Source: Litsea cubeba | Lineage: Eukaryota > Streptophyta > Magnoliopsida > Laurales > Lauraceae | DNA: 64,000 nt | Direction: 5' to 3' | Assembly: GCA_012931725.1 (NCBI GenBank) | Contig: WHSA01000698.1 | Coordinates: forward strand, 1-64,000 | In this document: positions 36,069 to 48,462 of the stretch, in pieces | Layout of the letters: every line of letters begins with the position of its first letter | Numbering within the stretch: position 1 is the first letter of the stretch | Translations under genes and position numbers: made by a program | Notes under the pieces: generated by a model | What the model was told of the DNA's origin: nothing | The model's database searches: none | The model's input: the letters and a program-made list of their open reading frames with translations, nothing else

Positions 36069-39000
36069 CTAAGTCAAGCCCACAACCCGGGCATAGGTAG
36101 AAAATAAATGAGATAGTGCATCACTATTTACATGGGTTGAGGTTACAATATTTCTACTAAGAAACTTACTGAAGCGGGTAGAATGAGAATGTAACTGCGA
36201 AAACTGAACCCTGTCAAAACTTTGAACAACCGAATGGAGTTGACGCACCTGAAAGCGCACATTCCAATCCGATTTGGAAGGCTGGAGCAGAATTTTATTT
36301 AAAGAAGAATCAGCCTCAATAGTGATGTGACCAATATGACTTGGAACAAGTTGCAGAATATGGAAAACACCTGAATAGAAATCAAAATTTGGCTCAAGAT
36401 GTGCAGTGACTGGGATGTTGATATCTTGCCACAAGATACCAACCACCAGCTGTCCAATACTAGTAATGGACAGTCTCCATCCTTGATGCAACCCCTCTAA
36501 TGGAAAATGGATTGGATTTTGACCCTGTGCTGGAATATTCCAATGGCTAGATATCTCCTCTGGCAGTTGTAACCCAAGATAAAGGACCCTGCGGCGAACA
36601 ATGTTCAGAATATTCTGAGTCACAGATCCAGATGTGTGTGCCTTCATTCTGAAAATTCTCCCATTTCTTTCAGCCCAAATGTGCCAAACAAAAGCATTCA
36701 CAACAAGTTTACCAAGAACTTGAATATCTTTCTTGCCTTGATCAAGCCGAAGGCTGACAGATTGCATAAAATCTAAGGGAGTCTCACTCGCACAAGGAGA
36801 CAAATTCAACTTTGTGAGGATGGATGTCCAAACTGACTTGGAAAACGGGCAATGGATCATAAGATGTGAATCCGACTCCCATGTAGCTTCACATAAGACA
36901 CAGTTTGAATCACAAAGCACATTCCGTTGGAGAAGAAGCTCCTTTGTTTTAAGCCTTCTTTTTAAAAACATCCAAGCACAGATTGAATGTTTTTTAATAC
37001 AACCGCTGAACCAAATCAAAGTAGGCCAATTGATTTGTGGATCAGTGATCCTACAAACCATCTGATAAGCTGAAGTTAATGTAAATTGACCATTATCCTC
37101 TAATGTCCAAACAATTTCATCTTCAAAAGCAGGCCAAGGAACAATTTCTTGAGGAACAGTCTGAAAGATTTCCATAAGAGCATTGGACGTTGGGGTAGGA
37201 AATAACCAAGTACCAGCATGAAGAAAATGTTGAACACAAAAATCAGCACCAAGACCCAGATCATAAATTGCCCTCTCACCATAGCAATCTGTAAGCCGAC
37301 CCCCATTCAACCAAGGATCCGTCCAAAATTTTGTAAGATGGCCATTTCCAATCAGGAATTTTACATGGTCCTTAGCCAAAGGACGAAGAGCAAGAATGCT
37401 TTTCCACCCCCATGAAGCATGCTGCGGGAGAGGAACATCCCAAAAGGACTTCCCACGAATGTATCTAGCATTTATCCATAAATTCCAGCAAGTTTTTTTG
37501 TTAAGAATAACATTCCATACTTGCCTTAGCAGAGCTGCTTTAGAAGTGCCAAAGATAGAGCGAATGCCCAAACCTCCCATAGCAGTAGGCTGACAAATAG
37601 AATCCCAAGCAATCGGATGAAGATAATTAGAAGACCAACAATTCCAGAAAAAATCCCTCACCTGACGATCAATGGCATGAAGAGCTGCTTTAGGAAGCAT
37701 ATAAACCGAAGCCCAGAATAGATGAAAGGAAGAAAGAGTAGATTTGATCAATTCAACTCTCCCTGCATAAGAGAGTGCTTTAGCTTTCCACCCAGTCAAC
37801 CGCTGCTGGATTTTGGAAAGAATAGGCTGGCAATCATTGAAAGTTAATCTTTTTGAAGATAACGGGATTCCCAGATATCTGATCGGGAATTTTGAAGTGG
37901 GAACATTCAGGATTGAAGAAATACCCATTTCCTCGTCATGACTGCAATTTGCTAAGAACAGAGCACTCTTGGACCAATTAACACCCAAACCTGTGAATCT
38001 CTTGAACTGCTCTAAAAAATGCTTAAGATTTGCTGCTGCAAGGAGAGAAGCTTTGCTAAAAACAATAAGATCATCAGCAAACATTAAATGTGAGATGGTA
38101 ATGGTCGACTTCACAAAGGGGGAAGGAATCAGACGGGAAGCAGCATATTTATCCATCATGATAGAGAAAAACTCCATAACAATAGCAAAGAGAAAAGGAG
38201 AAAGGGGACACCCCTGCCTTAACCCTTTAGTGCTTTTGAAAAAACCTTCAGAACACCCATTGACCAGGACTGAGAACTGGGCATCAGTAACACAAGCCAT
38301 AATCAATTTTATAATATGAGCTGGAAAATGTAGAGCTGTAAGGGCTGCCTCAAGAAAATCCCATCGAACACTATCATAAGCCTTTGCAAGATCAATCTTT
38401 ATGCACATTCGAGGAGCTCCCCGAGCTAAATGAAAATTATGAACAAGATCTTGGGCTAAAAGAATGTTATCAGAAATATTCCTGCCTGGAACAAAAGCAG
38501 ATTGCATCGGACCCACTACCTTTGCTATAACTGGCTTCAATCTATGCATCAATATGCGGGCAATGATTTTATACAGCTCATTTGTTAGAGCAATAGGCCT
38601 GAATTTGTCCGGTGAGCTAGTATCTTCACCTTTGGGAACTAACACTATAAAAGTGTGCTTTAGCTGTCGCAGCATAGAACCATGCTTAAAAAAATCAATG
38701 ATGCTGTCACAAACGTCATTCCCTATGATTGGCCAACACACTTTGAAAAAATGCGCATTGAATCCATCCGGACCAGGAGCTTTATTTGGGTTAGCAGTCT
38801 TTATAGATTCTTCAATTTCAGAAATTGTAACTGGTTGCATTAATAATTGTGCATCCACATCAGTAACATAAGCATGATGGTGAACAAAAGTGAGGTCCGG
38901 CTGCTGGTTTTCAATAGAAGGAGCCATAATATTTTTAAAATGAGAGACAAAAGCTGCAGCTATACCAGGAGGATCTGTATAAGTGTTACCTTCCAAGTCC

Positions 39001-40137
39001 ACAATCTTAGATATGAAAGCATGAGAATGCCGCTGACGCATAAGACGGTAGAAGTACTTGGTGTTACTATCACCCAAGTTTACCGCGAGATCTCTAGATC
39101 GCTGTTTATACATGCTTTCCTCAGCCAATAGAATATGATCAAGATGGTATCTTGCCAGCCGTTCCTCTTCTTGAAGGTTAATGTTATTGGGTCTCCCACC
39201 AAAGAAGTTTGAACATCATTCAAGTGGATAGTGGCTTCTGATATTCTGTTAGATAGAGAAGAGTGTGCAGAAGTCCATTCAATGAGATGCTGCTTAACCA
39301 TCCTGAGCTTCCGAACCACCCTATACAAAGGAGTGCCACGGACATCAATATTCCATGCAGTTTGAACCATATCAAAGAATCCAGGCATTTTAACCCAATA
39401 GTTGAAATATCTGAAGGGAGCTTTAATGTTGGCCTTCTCATGAATAGAAAGCATTAAAGGAGTATGATCTGAGATACCAGGCATGAGAACCTCTCCGTGG
39501 AAAGGGTTTGTTTGTAGAAAAGCAGCATTCACCAAAACCCTATCTAACTTACTCTCAATTCTAGTTGCACCAATACTAGAATTAGACCAAGTGAAAGGAG
39601 ACCCTTGAAGAGGAAGATCACCAACCCCGCTTCTTGAATACAATCATTAAACTCAATAAGACCAGCAGCTCTTGGGAAGGATCCCCCAGATTTTTCATGA
39701 ACCCACCGAATGGTATTGAAGTCACCAGCCACTATCCATGGTTTAGAAATAGTCCTGGAGCTAGCAAGAATAGTCTGCCAAAGAATCCGACGTTGCATGT
39801 AGTTATTGTAGCCATAGCACGCAGTGAATTCAAACATCATATTTCTATAGGTAACCTCACAATGAACTGCTTGAGCAGACTGCTGTAAAACATGAAGGTA
39901 GACCACTCTTGGATTCCAAAGTAACCAAATTCTTACCGAAGAGCATTCAGCAATATTTGAATGTTCAACCCATCCATTAGGTATAAATGAAGTAGCCACA
40001 TAATGAAGAGAGGAAGGTTTTACCTTTGTTTCAAGAAGCACAACCAGATCAAGCTTCAGCAATTTAATTTTATTTCTCAAATCTAAATGCATAGAGGGCC
40101 TATTAAGGCCTCTAACATTCCATATGATGTACTTCAT
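36069..40137 (-). pseudogene. LINE F ORF2, two 1-bp deletions relative to LINE G
   Basis: ATG at 40135-40137 opens MKYIIWNVRGLNRPSM. Loss of one T near 39627 (GGTTGATC to GGTGATC) and of one A near 39192 (CCCAAATAAC to CCCAATAAC) shift the frame inside the endonuclease and the following linker. From 39128 to 36069 a single open frame of 1,019 codons carries EESMYKQRSRDLAVNLGDSN, NPNKAPGPDGFNAHFF, KIDLAKAYDSVRW, GLRQGCPLSP, FADDLIVF, zf-RVT CVLCEATWESDSHLMIHC and the RNase H-like end (IEADSSL, SDWNVRFQVRQLH, TRFSKFLSR). LINE G is intact at both of F's lesions and vice versa, so the family ancestor was open. Confidence 0.9.
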
Positions 40138-42278
40138 GAGGACCGGGTTTTTTGAAATGGCTTGTCCTTTATGATCACCCCAGTAGTACTGGGCTTATGT
40201 TTACTAGAACTGGAAGCTTTAGGCAAGGTACTTTTATCCAATTGATGAATTGAATAAGACTCTTGGCTGATTTGAAGACATACATGACATGGGAATGTCC
40301 ATATGAACCAAAACTGTAGCAGTGGTGGCTAAAATGGCTTCGGTTAAAACTGTAGAATCCACATCCAAATTCGAAAGGCTAAGGAAGCTATTCAAATTGG
40401 AAGAGGTTGTCACTCCTGTACCAGCTGTATGCGTTGGACTAAGAGGAGCTGCTTGCTTTGGAGAGTGCACTCTATCAGTAGAACCTTTTCCTTTTAACTA
40501 AATTCCATTCCTCCACATTCTGCATCACTTGATCAGTCGGGGTATCTTGCTGCTGAACCTTGTCATCATTATCAACCTTCCCTTCAGCTTGTGACTCTTC
40601 TGCTTGTTTAGATTTGTCTTTTGGTACCCACATTTTCCTAGTCTGTGTAGTATCCACCTTTAGTGGACAAGCTTTCTCCCCATGATTAAAAGTTTTGCAT
40701 GTTTGACAAGGATTAGGCTTCCAAGCATATTCAACTTTTGAATGATAGTTTTGTCCTTGTACTTCATTCGAAGCTCTGTCGGATAATCCGCATCAATACC
40801 AACTTCAACACACACTCTTGCAAAAGCATATCTAGTACCTGCTGCTGTAGCATGATCCATGCATATGGGTTTCCAAGCACACTTGCAATTTTGCTGAGAG
40901 CAGAATTTGTCCTAAAGCAAAAATTCAGATTGGGTAGCCGAACCCATATGGGAATGGTTTCCAGATCCTATCTAGACATATTCACCTCTTCAGTCCACCT
41001 CCTTAGAATCAAAGGACGCCCATGCACAAACCAAGGTCCTTCATCTAATACTTGTTGGCCAAGGTCATATGTTGTAAACTTAAAGAGAAGAAATCCCTCT
41101 GCCATAGGAATGATATCCACATCCTTAGTGCGCCAAGCTTTTCCCAAATAAAACTTTATGTCAGGAAGGGTAGGAGTATTACCTATGAAATAACCAACTA
41201 GTGCATTACCCCAGTTGTGAACAGCCGCAGAGGAGTCATCATCATCAAATTCAATGTGGTGATCAGGATCTTTTGATGGCTGGTGATGAAGCTTTAAATT
41301 TCGTGGCCTGTCACTTTGATTCTGAAATAGAGAGGACCAGGCTGCCTTCCCATTAATCCCATGCCCAGAAGACTCTGCTATCGGATGTTCAGAAGAAGCA
41401 TCCTTTCCCGAATTGGGTTTCTTATCAGCTGCCCGTTCAAAGCCAGAACCATCAACTGGAATGGGGTCCAGAGATCTGTCATATGAGATCAGAGCCGTGC
41501 ATGTATCAGAGACGATCAGAGAAGGTGAGGTAATCAGAGGCGCTGTCATCTTGGATTCATTCCCTGCACAGACACGAGGGAGATCTTGAGGCAGTGCAAC
41601 ACCCTGGTTCCGTTTCAACGTGGATACCTGATCCTGGGTTTTGCCATTCCCAGAGGTATCATCTACCGGATGATCAGAAGAAGCACCCTTTCTGGGTTTC
41701 TCGATGCTAACATTTTCCCGTTCAAAACCAGAACCACCCAGAGAAGGTGAGGTAAGCAGAGGCTCTGCCATCTTAGAATCAATCCCTGCGCAGACTTTGG
41801 CTTCACGAGGGAGAACATGAGGCAGTGCACCACCCTGGTTTCGTTTCAATATGGATACCTGATCCTGGGTTCTGCCATTCCCAGAGGTATCATCTACCGG
41901 AGAAGAAGCACCCTTTCTGGGCTTCTCGATGCTAACATCTGCCCGTTCAAAGCCAGAACCACCAACTGGAATGGGGCCCATAGATCTGTCATATGGGATC
42001 ATAGCCCTGCTTGTATCAGAGACAATCGGAGAAGATGATTTAATCACAGTGCGAGGCGCTGCCCTCTTGGTTTCAATCCCTGCACGCACTTTAGCTTCCA
42101 GGAGGAGATCACGAGGAAGATCAAGAGGAAGTGCAAATCCCTGGTTTCTTTTCAAGATGGATCGGATGATCGTCAGTTTTGCAGCCCGATCTTCAGCATA
42201 TTCAAGCATAATCCTTACCTGCTCCTGGGTTTTTGCCTTGAGATCATCGGGAGGAGGAGGGTCCGTCCCACCCTCCAT
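40134..42278 (-). pseudogene. LINE F ORF1, nonsense and frameshift mutations
   Basis: ATG at 42276-42278 opens MEGGTDPPPPDDLKAKTQEQ. The frame is open for 436 codons through the N-terminal motif, three tandem linker modules and the first half of DUF4283. It ends at TAG (40968-40970) where LINE G has CAG. Single A losses near 40868 and 40736 and further damage near 40490 break the rest. The knuckle segment CQTCKTFNHGEKAC is recognisable near 40680-40720. The end of ORF1 overlaps the ORF2 ATG as TCATGA. Confidence 0.87.
41380..42200 (-). repeat. Three tandem modules in LINE F ORF1 N-terminal/linker region
   Basis: Each copy runs roughly TQ(E/D)QV...LKRNQG-ALP-LPR...AKV-AGI-K...SP...SGFER...EKPRKGASS...TSGNG. 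The copies begin near 42230, 41890 and 41640. LINE G has only two, so module number changed after the sisters diverged. Confidence 0.75.
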
Positions 42279-42342
42279 AGACGTGAACAGTTCGGTGCTA
42301 GGTTGAGGAAGACGATCGCCAGAGAGAAAGAGAAGAAGGAAA
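42279..42342 (-). promoter_or_regulatory. LINE F leader with GGCGAT box
   Basis: The sense strand reads CTCTCTGGCGATCGTCTTCC then TCAACC, nearly identical to LINE G 48475-48500. It is placed between the minisatellite and ORF1. Confidence 0.5.
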
Positions 42343-45300
42343 ATAAAAAGAACTTAGGAAAATAAAAAGAACTTGGAAAATAAAAAGAACTTGGAAAATA
42401 AAAAGAACTTGGAAAATAAAAAGAACTTGGAAAATAAAAAGAACTTGGAAAATAAAAAGAACTTGGAAAATAAAAAGAACTTGGAAAATAAAAAGAACTT
42501 GGAAAATAAAAAGAACTTGGAAAATAAAAAGAACTTGGAAAATAAAAAGAACTTGGAAAATAAAAAGAACTTGGAAAATAAAAAGAACTTGGAAAATAAA
42601 AGAACTTGGAAAATAAAAAGAACTTGGAAAATAAAAAGAACTTGGAAAATAAAAAGAACTTGGAAAAATAAAAGAACTTGGAAAAATAAAAGAACTTGGA
42701 AAAATAAAAGAACTTGGAAAAATAAAAGAACTTGGAAAAATAAAAGAACTTGGAAAAATAAAAGAACTTGGAAAATAAAAGAACTTGGAAAAATAAAAGA
42801 ACTTGGAAAAATAAAAGAACTTGGAAAAATAAAAGAACTTGGAAAAATAAAAGAACTTGGAAAAAAAAAAGAACTTGGAAAATAAAAGAAAAAAAAAAGA
42901 ACTTGGAAAATAAAAAGAACTTGGAAAATAAAAAGAACTTGGAAAATAAAAAGAACTTGGAAAATAAAAAGAACTTGGAAAATAAAAAGAACTTGGAAAA
43001 TAAAAAGAACTTGGAAAATAAAAAGAACTTGGAAAATAAAAAGAACTTGGAAAATAAAAAGAACTTGGAAAATAAAAAGAACTTGGAAAATAAAAGAACT
43101 TGGAAAATAAAAAGAACTTGGAAAATAAAAAGAACTTGGAAAATAAAAAGAACTTGGAAAATAAAAAGAACTTGGAAAATAAAAAGAACTTGGAAAATAA
43201 AAAGAACTTGGAAAATAAAAAGAACTTGGAAAATAAAAAGAACTTGGAAAATAAAAGAACTTGGAAAATAAAAAGAACTTGGAAAATAAAAAGAACTTGG
43301 AAAATAAAAGAACTTGGAAAATAAAAAGAACTTGGAAAATAAAAAGAACTTGGAAAATAAAAAGAACTTGGAAAATAAAAAGAACTTGGAAAATAAAAAG
43401 AACTTGGAAATAAAAAGAACTTGGAAAATAAAAAGAACTTGGAAAATAAAAAGAACTTGGAAATAAAAAGAACTTGGAAAATAAAAAGAACTTGGAAAAT
43501 AAAAAGAACTTGGAAAATAAAAAGAACTTGGAAAATAAAAAGAACTTGGAAATAAAAAGAACTTGAAAATAAAAAAATGAAAAAAAAAGAACTTAAAATA
43601 AAAAGAACTTGGAAAATAAAAAGAACTTGGAAAATAAAAAGAACTTGAAAATAAAAAGAACTTGGAAAATAAAAAGAACTTGAAAATAAAAAGAACTTGA
43701 AAATAAAAAGAACTTGGAAAATAAAAAGAACTTGGAAAATAAAAAGAACTTGGAAAATAAAAAGAACTTGGAAAATAAAAAGAACTTGGAAAATAAAAAG
43801 AACTTGGAAAATAAAAAGAACTTTGGAAAATAAAAAGAACTTGGAAAAAAAGAAAAAAAAAAGAACGAAAATAAAAAGAACTTGGAAAATAAAAAAGAAC
43901 TTGGAAAATAAAAAGAACTTGGAAATAAAAAGAACTTGGAAATAAAAAGAACTTGGAAAATAAAAAGAACTTGGAAAATAAAAAGAACTTGAAAATAAAA
44001 AGAACTTGGAAAATAAAAAGAACTTGGAAAATAAAAAGAACTTGGAAAATAAAAAGAACTTGGAAAATAAAAAGAACTTGGAAAATAAAAAGAACTTGGA
44101 AAATAAAAAGAACTTGGAAAATAAAAAGAACTTGGAAAAAAAAAAACTTGGAAAATAAAAAGAACTTGAAAATAAAAAGAACTTGGAAATAAAAAGAACT
44201 TGAAAATAAAAAGAACTTGGAAAATAAAAAGAACTTGGAAAATAAAAAGAACTTGGAAAATAAAAAGAACTTGGAAATAAAAAGAACTTGGAAAATAAAA
44301 AGAACTTGAAAATAAAAAGAACTTCGGAAAATAAAAGAACTTGGAAAATAAAAAGAACTTGGAAAATAAAAAGAACTTGGAAAATAAAAAGAACTTGGAA
44401 AAAAAAAGAACTTGGAAAATAAAAAGAACTTGGAAAATAAAAAGAACTTGGAAAATAAAAAGAACTTGGAAATAAAAAGAACTTGGAAATAAAAAGAACT
44501 TGGAAAATAAAAAGAACTTGGAAAATAAAAAGAACTTGGAAAATAAAAAGAACTTGGAAAATAAAAAGAACTTGGAAAATAAAAAGAACTTGGAAAATAA
44601 AAAGAACTTGGAAAATAAAAGAACTTGGAAAATAAAAAGAACTTGGAAAATAAAAAGAACTTGAAAATAAAAAGAACTTGAAAATAAAAAGAACTTGAAA
44701 ATAAAAAGAACTTGAAAATAAAAAGAACTTGAAAATAAAAAGAACTTGAAAATAAAAAGAACTTGAAAATAAAAAGAACTTGAAAATAAAAAGAACTTGA
44801 AAATAAAAAGAACTTAAAATAAAAAGAACTTGAAAATAAAAAGAACTTGAAAATAAAAAGAACTTGAAATAAAAAATAAAAAGAACTTAAAATAAAAAGA
44901 ACTTGAAAATAAAAAGAACTTGAAAATAAAAAGAACTTGAAAATAAAAAGAACTTGAAAATAAAAAGAACTTCGAAAATAAAAGAACTTGAAAATAAAAA
45001 GAACTTGAAAATAAAAAGAACTTGAAAATAAAAAGAACTTGAAATAAAAAGAACTTCGAAAATAAAAAGAACTTCGAAAATAAAAAGAACTTCGAAATAA
45101 AAAGAACTTGAAAATAAAAAGAACTTGAAAATAAAAAGAACTTGAAAATAAAAAGAACTTGAAAATAAAAAGAACTTGAAAATAAAAAGAACTTGAAAAT
45201 AAAAAGAACTTGAAAATAAAAAGAACTTGAAAATAAAAAGAACTTCGAAAATAAAAAGAACTTGAAAATAAAAAGAACTTGAAAATAAAAAGAACTTGAA

Positions 45301-46943
45301 AATAAAAAGAACTTGAAAATAAAAAGAACTTGAAAATAAAAAGAACTTGAAAATAAAAAGAACTTGAAAAAAAAGAACTTGGAAAATAAAAAGAACTTGG
45401 AAAATAAAAGAACTTGGAAAATAAAAAGAACTTGGAAAATAAAAAGAACTTGGAAAATAAAAAGAACTTGGAAAATAAAAAGAACTTGGAGAATAAAAAA
45501 AGAACTTGGAATAAAAAGAACTTGGAGAATAAAAAGAACTTGGAAAATAAAAAGAACTTGGAAATAAAAAAAGAACTTGGAAATAAAAAGGACTTCGGAA
45601 AATAAAAAGAACTTCGGAAAATAAAAAGAACTTGGAAAATAAAAGAACTTGGAAAATAAAAAGAACTTGGAAAATAAAAAGAACTTGGAAATAAAAAGAA
45701 CTTGAAAATAAAAAGAACTTGAAAATAAAAAGAACTTCGAAAATAAAAAGAACTTGAAAATAAAAAGAACTTGAAAATAAAAAGAACTTGAAAATAAAAA
45801 GAACTTGAAAATAAAAAGAACTTGAAATAAAAAGAACTTGAAAATAAAAAGAACTTGAAATAAAAAGAACTTGAAAATAAAAAGAACTTGAAAATAAAAA
45901 GAACTTGAAAATAAAAAGAACTTGAAAATAAAAAGAACTTGAAAATAAAAAGAACTTGAAAATAAAAAGAACTTGAAATAAAAAGAACTTGAAAATAAAA
46001 AGAACTTCGAAAATAAAAAGAACTTGAAAATAAAAAGAACTTGAAAATAAAAGAACTTGAAAATAAAAAGAACTTGAAAATAAAAAGAACTTGAAAATAA
46101 AAAGAACTTGAAAATAAAAAGAACTTCGAAAATAAAAAGAACTTCGAAAATAAAAAGAACTTGAAAATAAAAAGAACTTGAAATAAAAAAAGAACTTGAA
46201 AATAAAAAGAACTTGAAAATAAAAAGAACTTTAAAAATAAAAGAACTTAAAAAATAAAAGAACTTTAAAAATAAAAGAACTTCAAAAATAAAAGAACTTT
46301 AAAAATAAAAGAACTTAAAAATTAAAAGAACTTTAAAAATAAAAGAACTTAAAAATAAAAGAACTTAAAAAATAAAAGAACTTAAAAAATAAAAGAACTT
46401 AAAAATAAAAAGAACTTGAAAAATAAAAGAACTTGAAAAATAAAAGAACTTTAAAAATAAAAGAACTTGAAAATAAAAAGAACTTCGAAAATAAAAGAAC
46501 TTCGAAAATAAAAAGAACTTGAAAATAAAAAGAACTTGAAAATAAAAAGAACTTGAAAATAAAAAGAACTTGAAAATAAAAAGAACTTGAAAAAAAAAGA
46601 ACTTGAAAATAAAAAGAACTTGAAAATAAAAAGAACTTGAAAATAAAAAGAACTTGAAATAAAAAGAACTTCGAAAAATAAAAGAACTTGAAAAATAAAA
46701 GAACTTGAAAAATAAAAGAACTTGAAAATAAAAGAACTTGAAAAATAAAAGAACTTGAAAAATAAAAGAACTTGAAAAATAAAAGAACTTGAAAAATAAA
46801 AGAACTTGAAAAAAAAAAGAACTTGAAAATAAAAAGAACTTGAAAATAAAAAGAACTTGAAAATAAAAAGAACATGAAAATAAAAGAACTTGAAAATAAA
46901 AGAACTTGAAAATAAAAAGAACTTGAAAATAAAAAGAACTTGA
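42343..46943 (-). repeat. 4.6-kb minisatellite at LINE F 5' end, 16-18-bp unit, ~260 copies
   Basis: The + strand unit is AAAATAAAAAGAACTTGG near ORF1 (to about 44,655, and again about 45,370-45,690) and AAAATAAAAAGAACTTG elsewhere out to the 5' end. Minor variants are ACTTCG and, around 46,220-46,470, ACTTTAAAAATAAAAG. The LINE sense strand reads CCAAGTTCTTTTTATTTT. The array is bounded by the LINE leader on one side and uninterrupted satellite on the other. Open frames such as ENKKNL repeats arise only because 18 is a multiple of three; there is no evidence they are translated. Confidence 0.92.
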
Positions 46944-48252
46944 AGCTTCTAGTTGAGTAAGGATGATAGCCGAAGTGTGTCAACCATTCTCGATTCAATC
47001 TGAAACTGCCCCGTTGGATTCATCATTCAATCTGACCGCTTGAAAGCTGAAGTGGGAAAGCGAAGGTCAGATCCATCAATTCCTTTTCATCCTACACTGG
47101 TCAGCGCGCCTCTGAACAATTACATATTATAGATAGAAAGGAAGTCGCCTTTTAGACTGCCTACCACCCAACAGCCTGACTTAGCCTTAGCTTTCGCCCT
47201 TGAATGAACTTCTAATAGATGGACGGCAACCGCTGTTGCTGTTGTGGGAATGCCCTCAATAAGTAGCTAAGCGAAGAGGGCTCAGAAGAAAGAGAGATTG
47301 GAAATCGATTCAAGGAGATGGGCTCGATCTCAGCCGATTAGAACGACTCTTTCTTAGTTTCAGGTGAGCTAGCAGTGTTCGAGTGTTGAAAGCGGAATGA
47401 AAAAGATCGATGAGAAGGCGACGTTCTAAGAGGATTGAATCCCTTGTTATGTTAGGATGGAGTTCAAGGCCAGTCTCGTATCTATCTCAATCCTAGGAGG
47501 GAGTCAGAGAAGAAGCTGTTGCAGGCAAAAACAAGTATCCGTATCCGTCTTGTAGCTCACTTCAGGCAGTAGGAATAAAGAGAACATCTTCTATGAATAG
47601 GGTTCCAAACCAGGCAGATGAAGAAGAAGTAAAGGAAGAAGACCGCACCGAAGAAAAAGGCGGAGTGAAGTTAGGGCAGAATCCAGGCAGGGCTTGGTGC
47701 AGAGAAATTCCTACCAAATCAAAGCGAGCACTAGTCTATTTCTCATTATCAACGCTTGCTTGAACTGTACTATTTCTTAGGATCAAAGGTTGCTTCCTCT
47801 TCTAGTGGGGGTATAAACCATAGAGTAGCAAGCATGGCTTAGGCGGAAGCAGAAGTTTATGCTTGCCTTGCTGACTCTTCCATTGATTAGTGAAGTGGAC
47901 TACGGAAAGGCAGGGCATTAAGGTTGATAGATTGGTTTAGTCAAGCCGAGAAAGAGCCAATCAAGTACACCCTGGGTGTTATAGGCAAGATAAAATCTTA
48001 GAAGAAAGCGGTGGTAGGATCCGGCGGTAGGAAAGCCTAACCGTACTGATTACTTATAGTTGAGTTCAGAAGCGAATGCGAAGGCTAATAATTAAGATTA
48101 GACTGCCTCTTCTCCCAGATAAATAGAGTGGGAAGACCGATTGAGCAGAAGGGTTTGATGGCATTTCGTCTCAGCAGGGCATCATCCGCTTGAAAGGTTT
48201 AGTGTTCTGTGAAAACCGAAGGAGATACCTTCGATGGATAAGTATAAGAAAG
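46944..48252 (-). repeat. 1.46-kb satellite, block 5 (reverse, ~0.9 monomer)
   Basis: Runs from AGCTTCTAGTTGAGTAAGG to GGATAAGTATAAGAAAG, colinear with the reverse-orientation monomer. It separates the 5' ends of LINE F and LINE G. No gene is seen. Confidence 0.88.
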
Positions 48253-48257
48253 TCACA

Positions 48258-48462
48258 ATCCATTTATTTTCAAGTTCCATTTATTTTCAAGTTCCATTTA
48301 TTTTCAAGTTCCATTTATTTTCAAGTTCCATTTATTTTTTAAGTTCCATTTATTTTCAAGTTCCATTTATTTTCAAGTTCCATTTATTTTCAAGTTCCAT
48401 TTATTTTCCAAGTTCTATTTATTTTCCAAGTTCTATTTATTTTCCAAGTTCTATTTATTTTC
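48258..48462 (+). repeat. LINE G 5' minisatellite, 17-18-bp unit, 12 copies
   Basis: The 5'-most units read TCAAGTTCCATTTATTT and the three nearest ORF1 read CCAAGTTCTATTTATTTT. The single-C/double-C polarity is the same as in the LINE F array. One unit near 48335 has TTTTTT in place of TTTTC. Confidence 0.9.

Larger units (their letters stand above)
35931..46943 (-). mobile_element. LINE F: L1-type element with 4.6-kb 5' minisatellite (11 kb in total)
   Basis: The poly(T) at 35931-35942 marks the 3' end. ORF2, ORF1, the GGCGAT leader and a long 18-bp-unit array follow up to 46943. Satellite sequence is continuous across the whole 11 kb: ...CCGAATAGCTT on the left and AGCTTCTAGTTGAG on the right, with AGCTT present on both sides as a possible 5-bp target duplication. 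The minisatellite is therefore inside the insertion. It is a sister of LINE G; a 290-bp RT stretch compared by eye shows one mismatch. Confidence 0.9.

Noticed and set aside
42373..45605. Long open frames (ENKKNL / RTWKIK repeats) in the + strand of the LINE F array
   Set aside because: An 18-bp unit without stops gives open frames automatically. They run antisense to the LINE, break wherever unit length changes, and have no supporting context.
46399..46998. 199-codon minus-strand frame rich in Phe and Ser in the array
   Set aside because: Same cause: simple-repeat translation, ending in satellite sequence.
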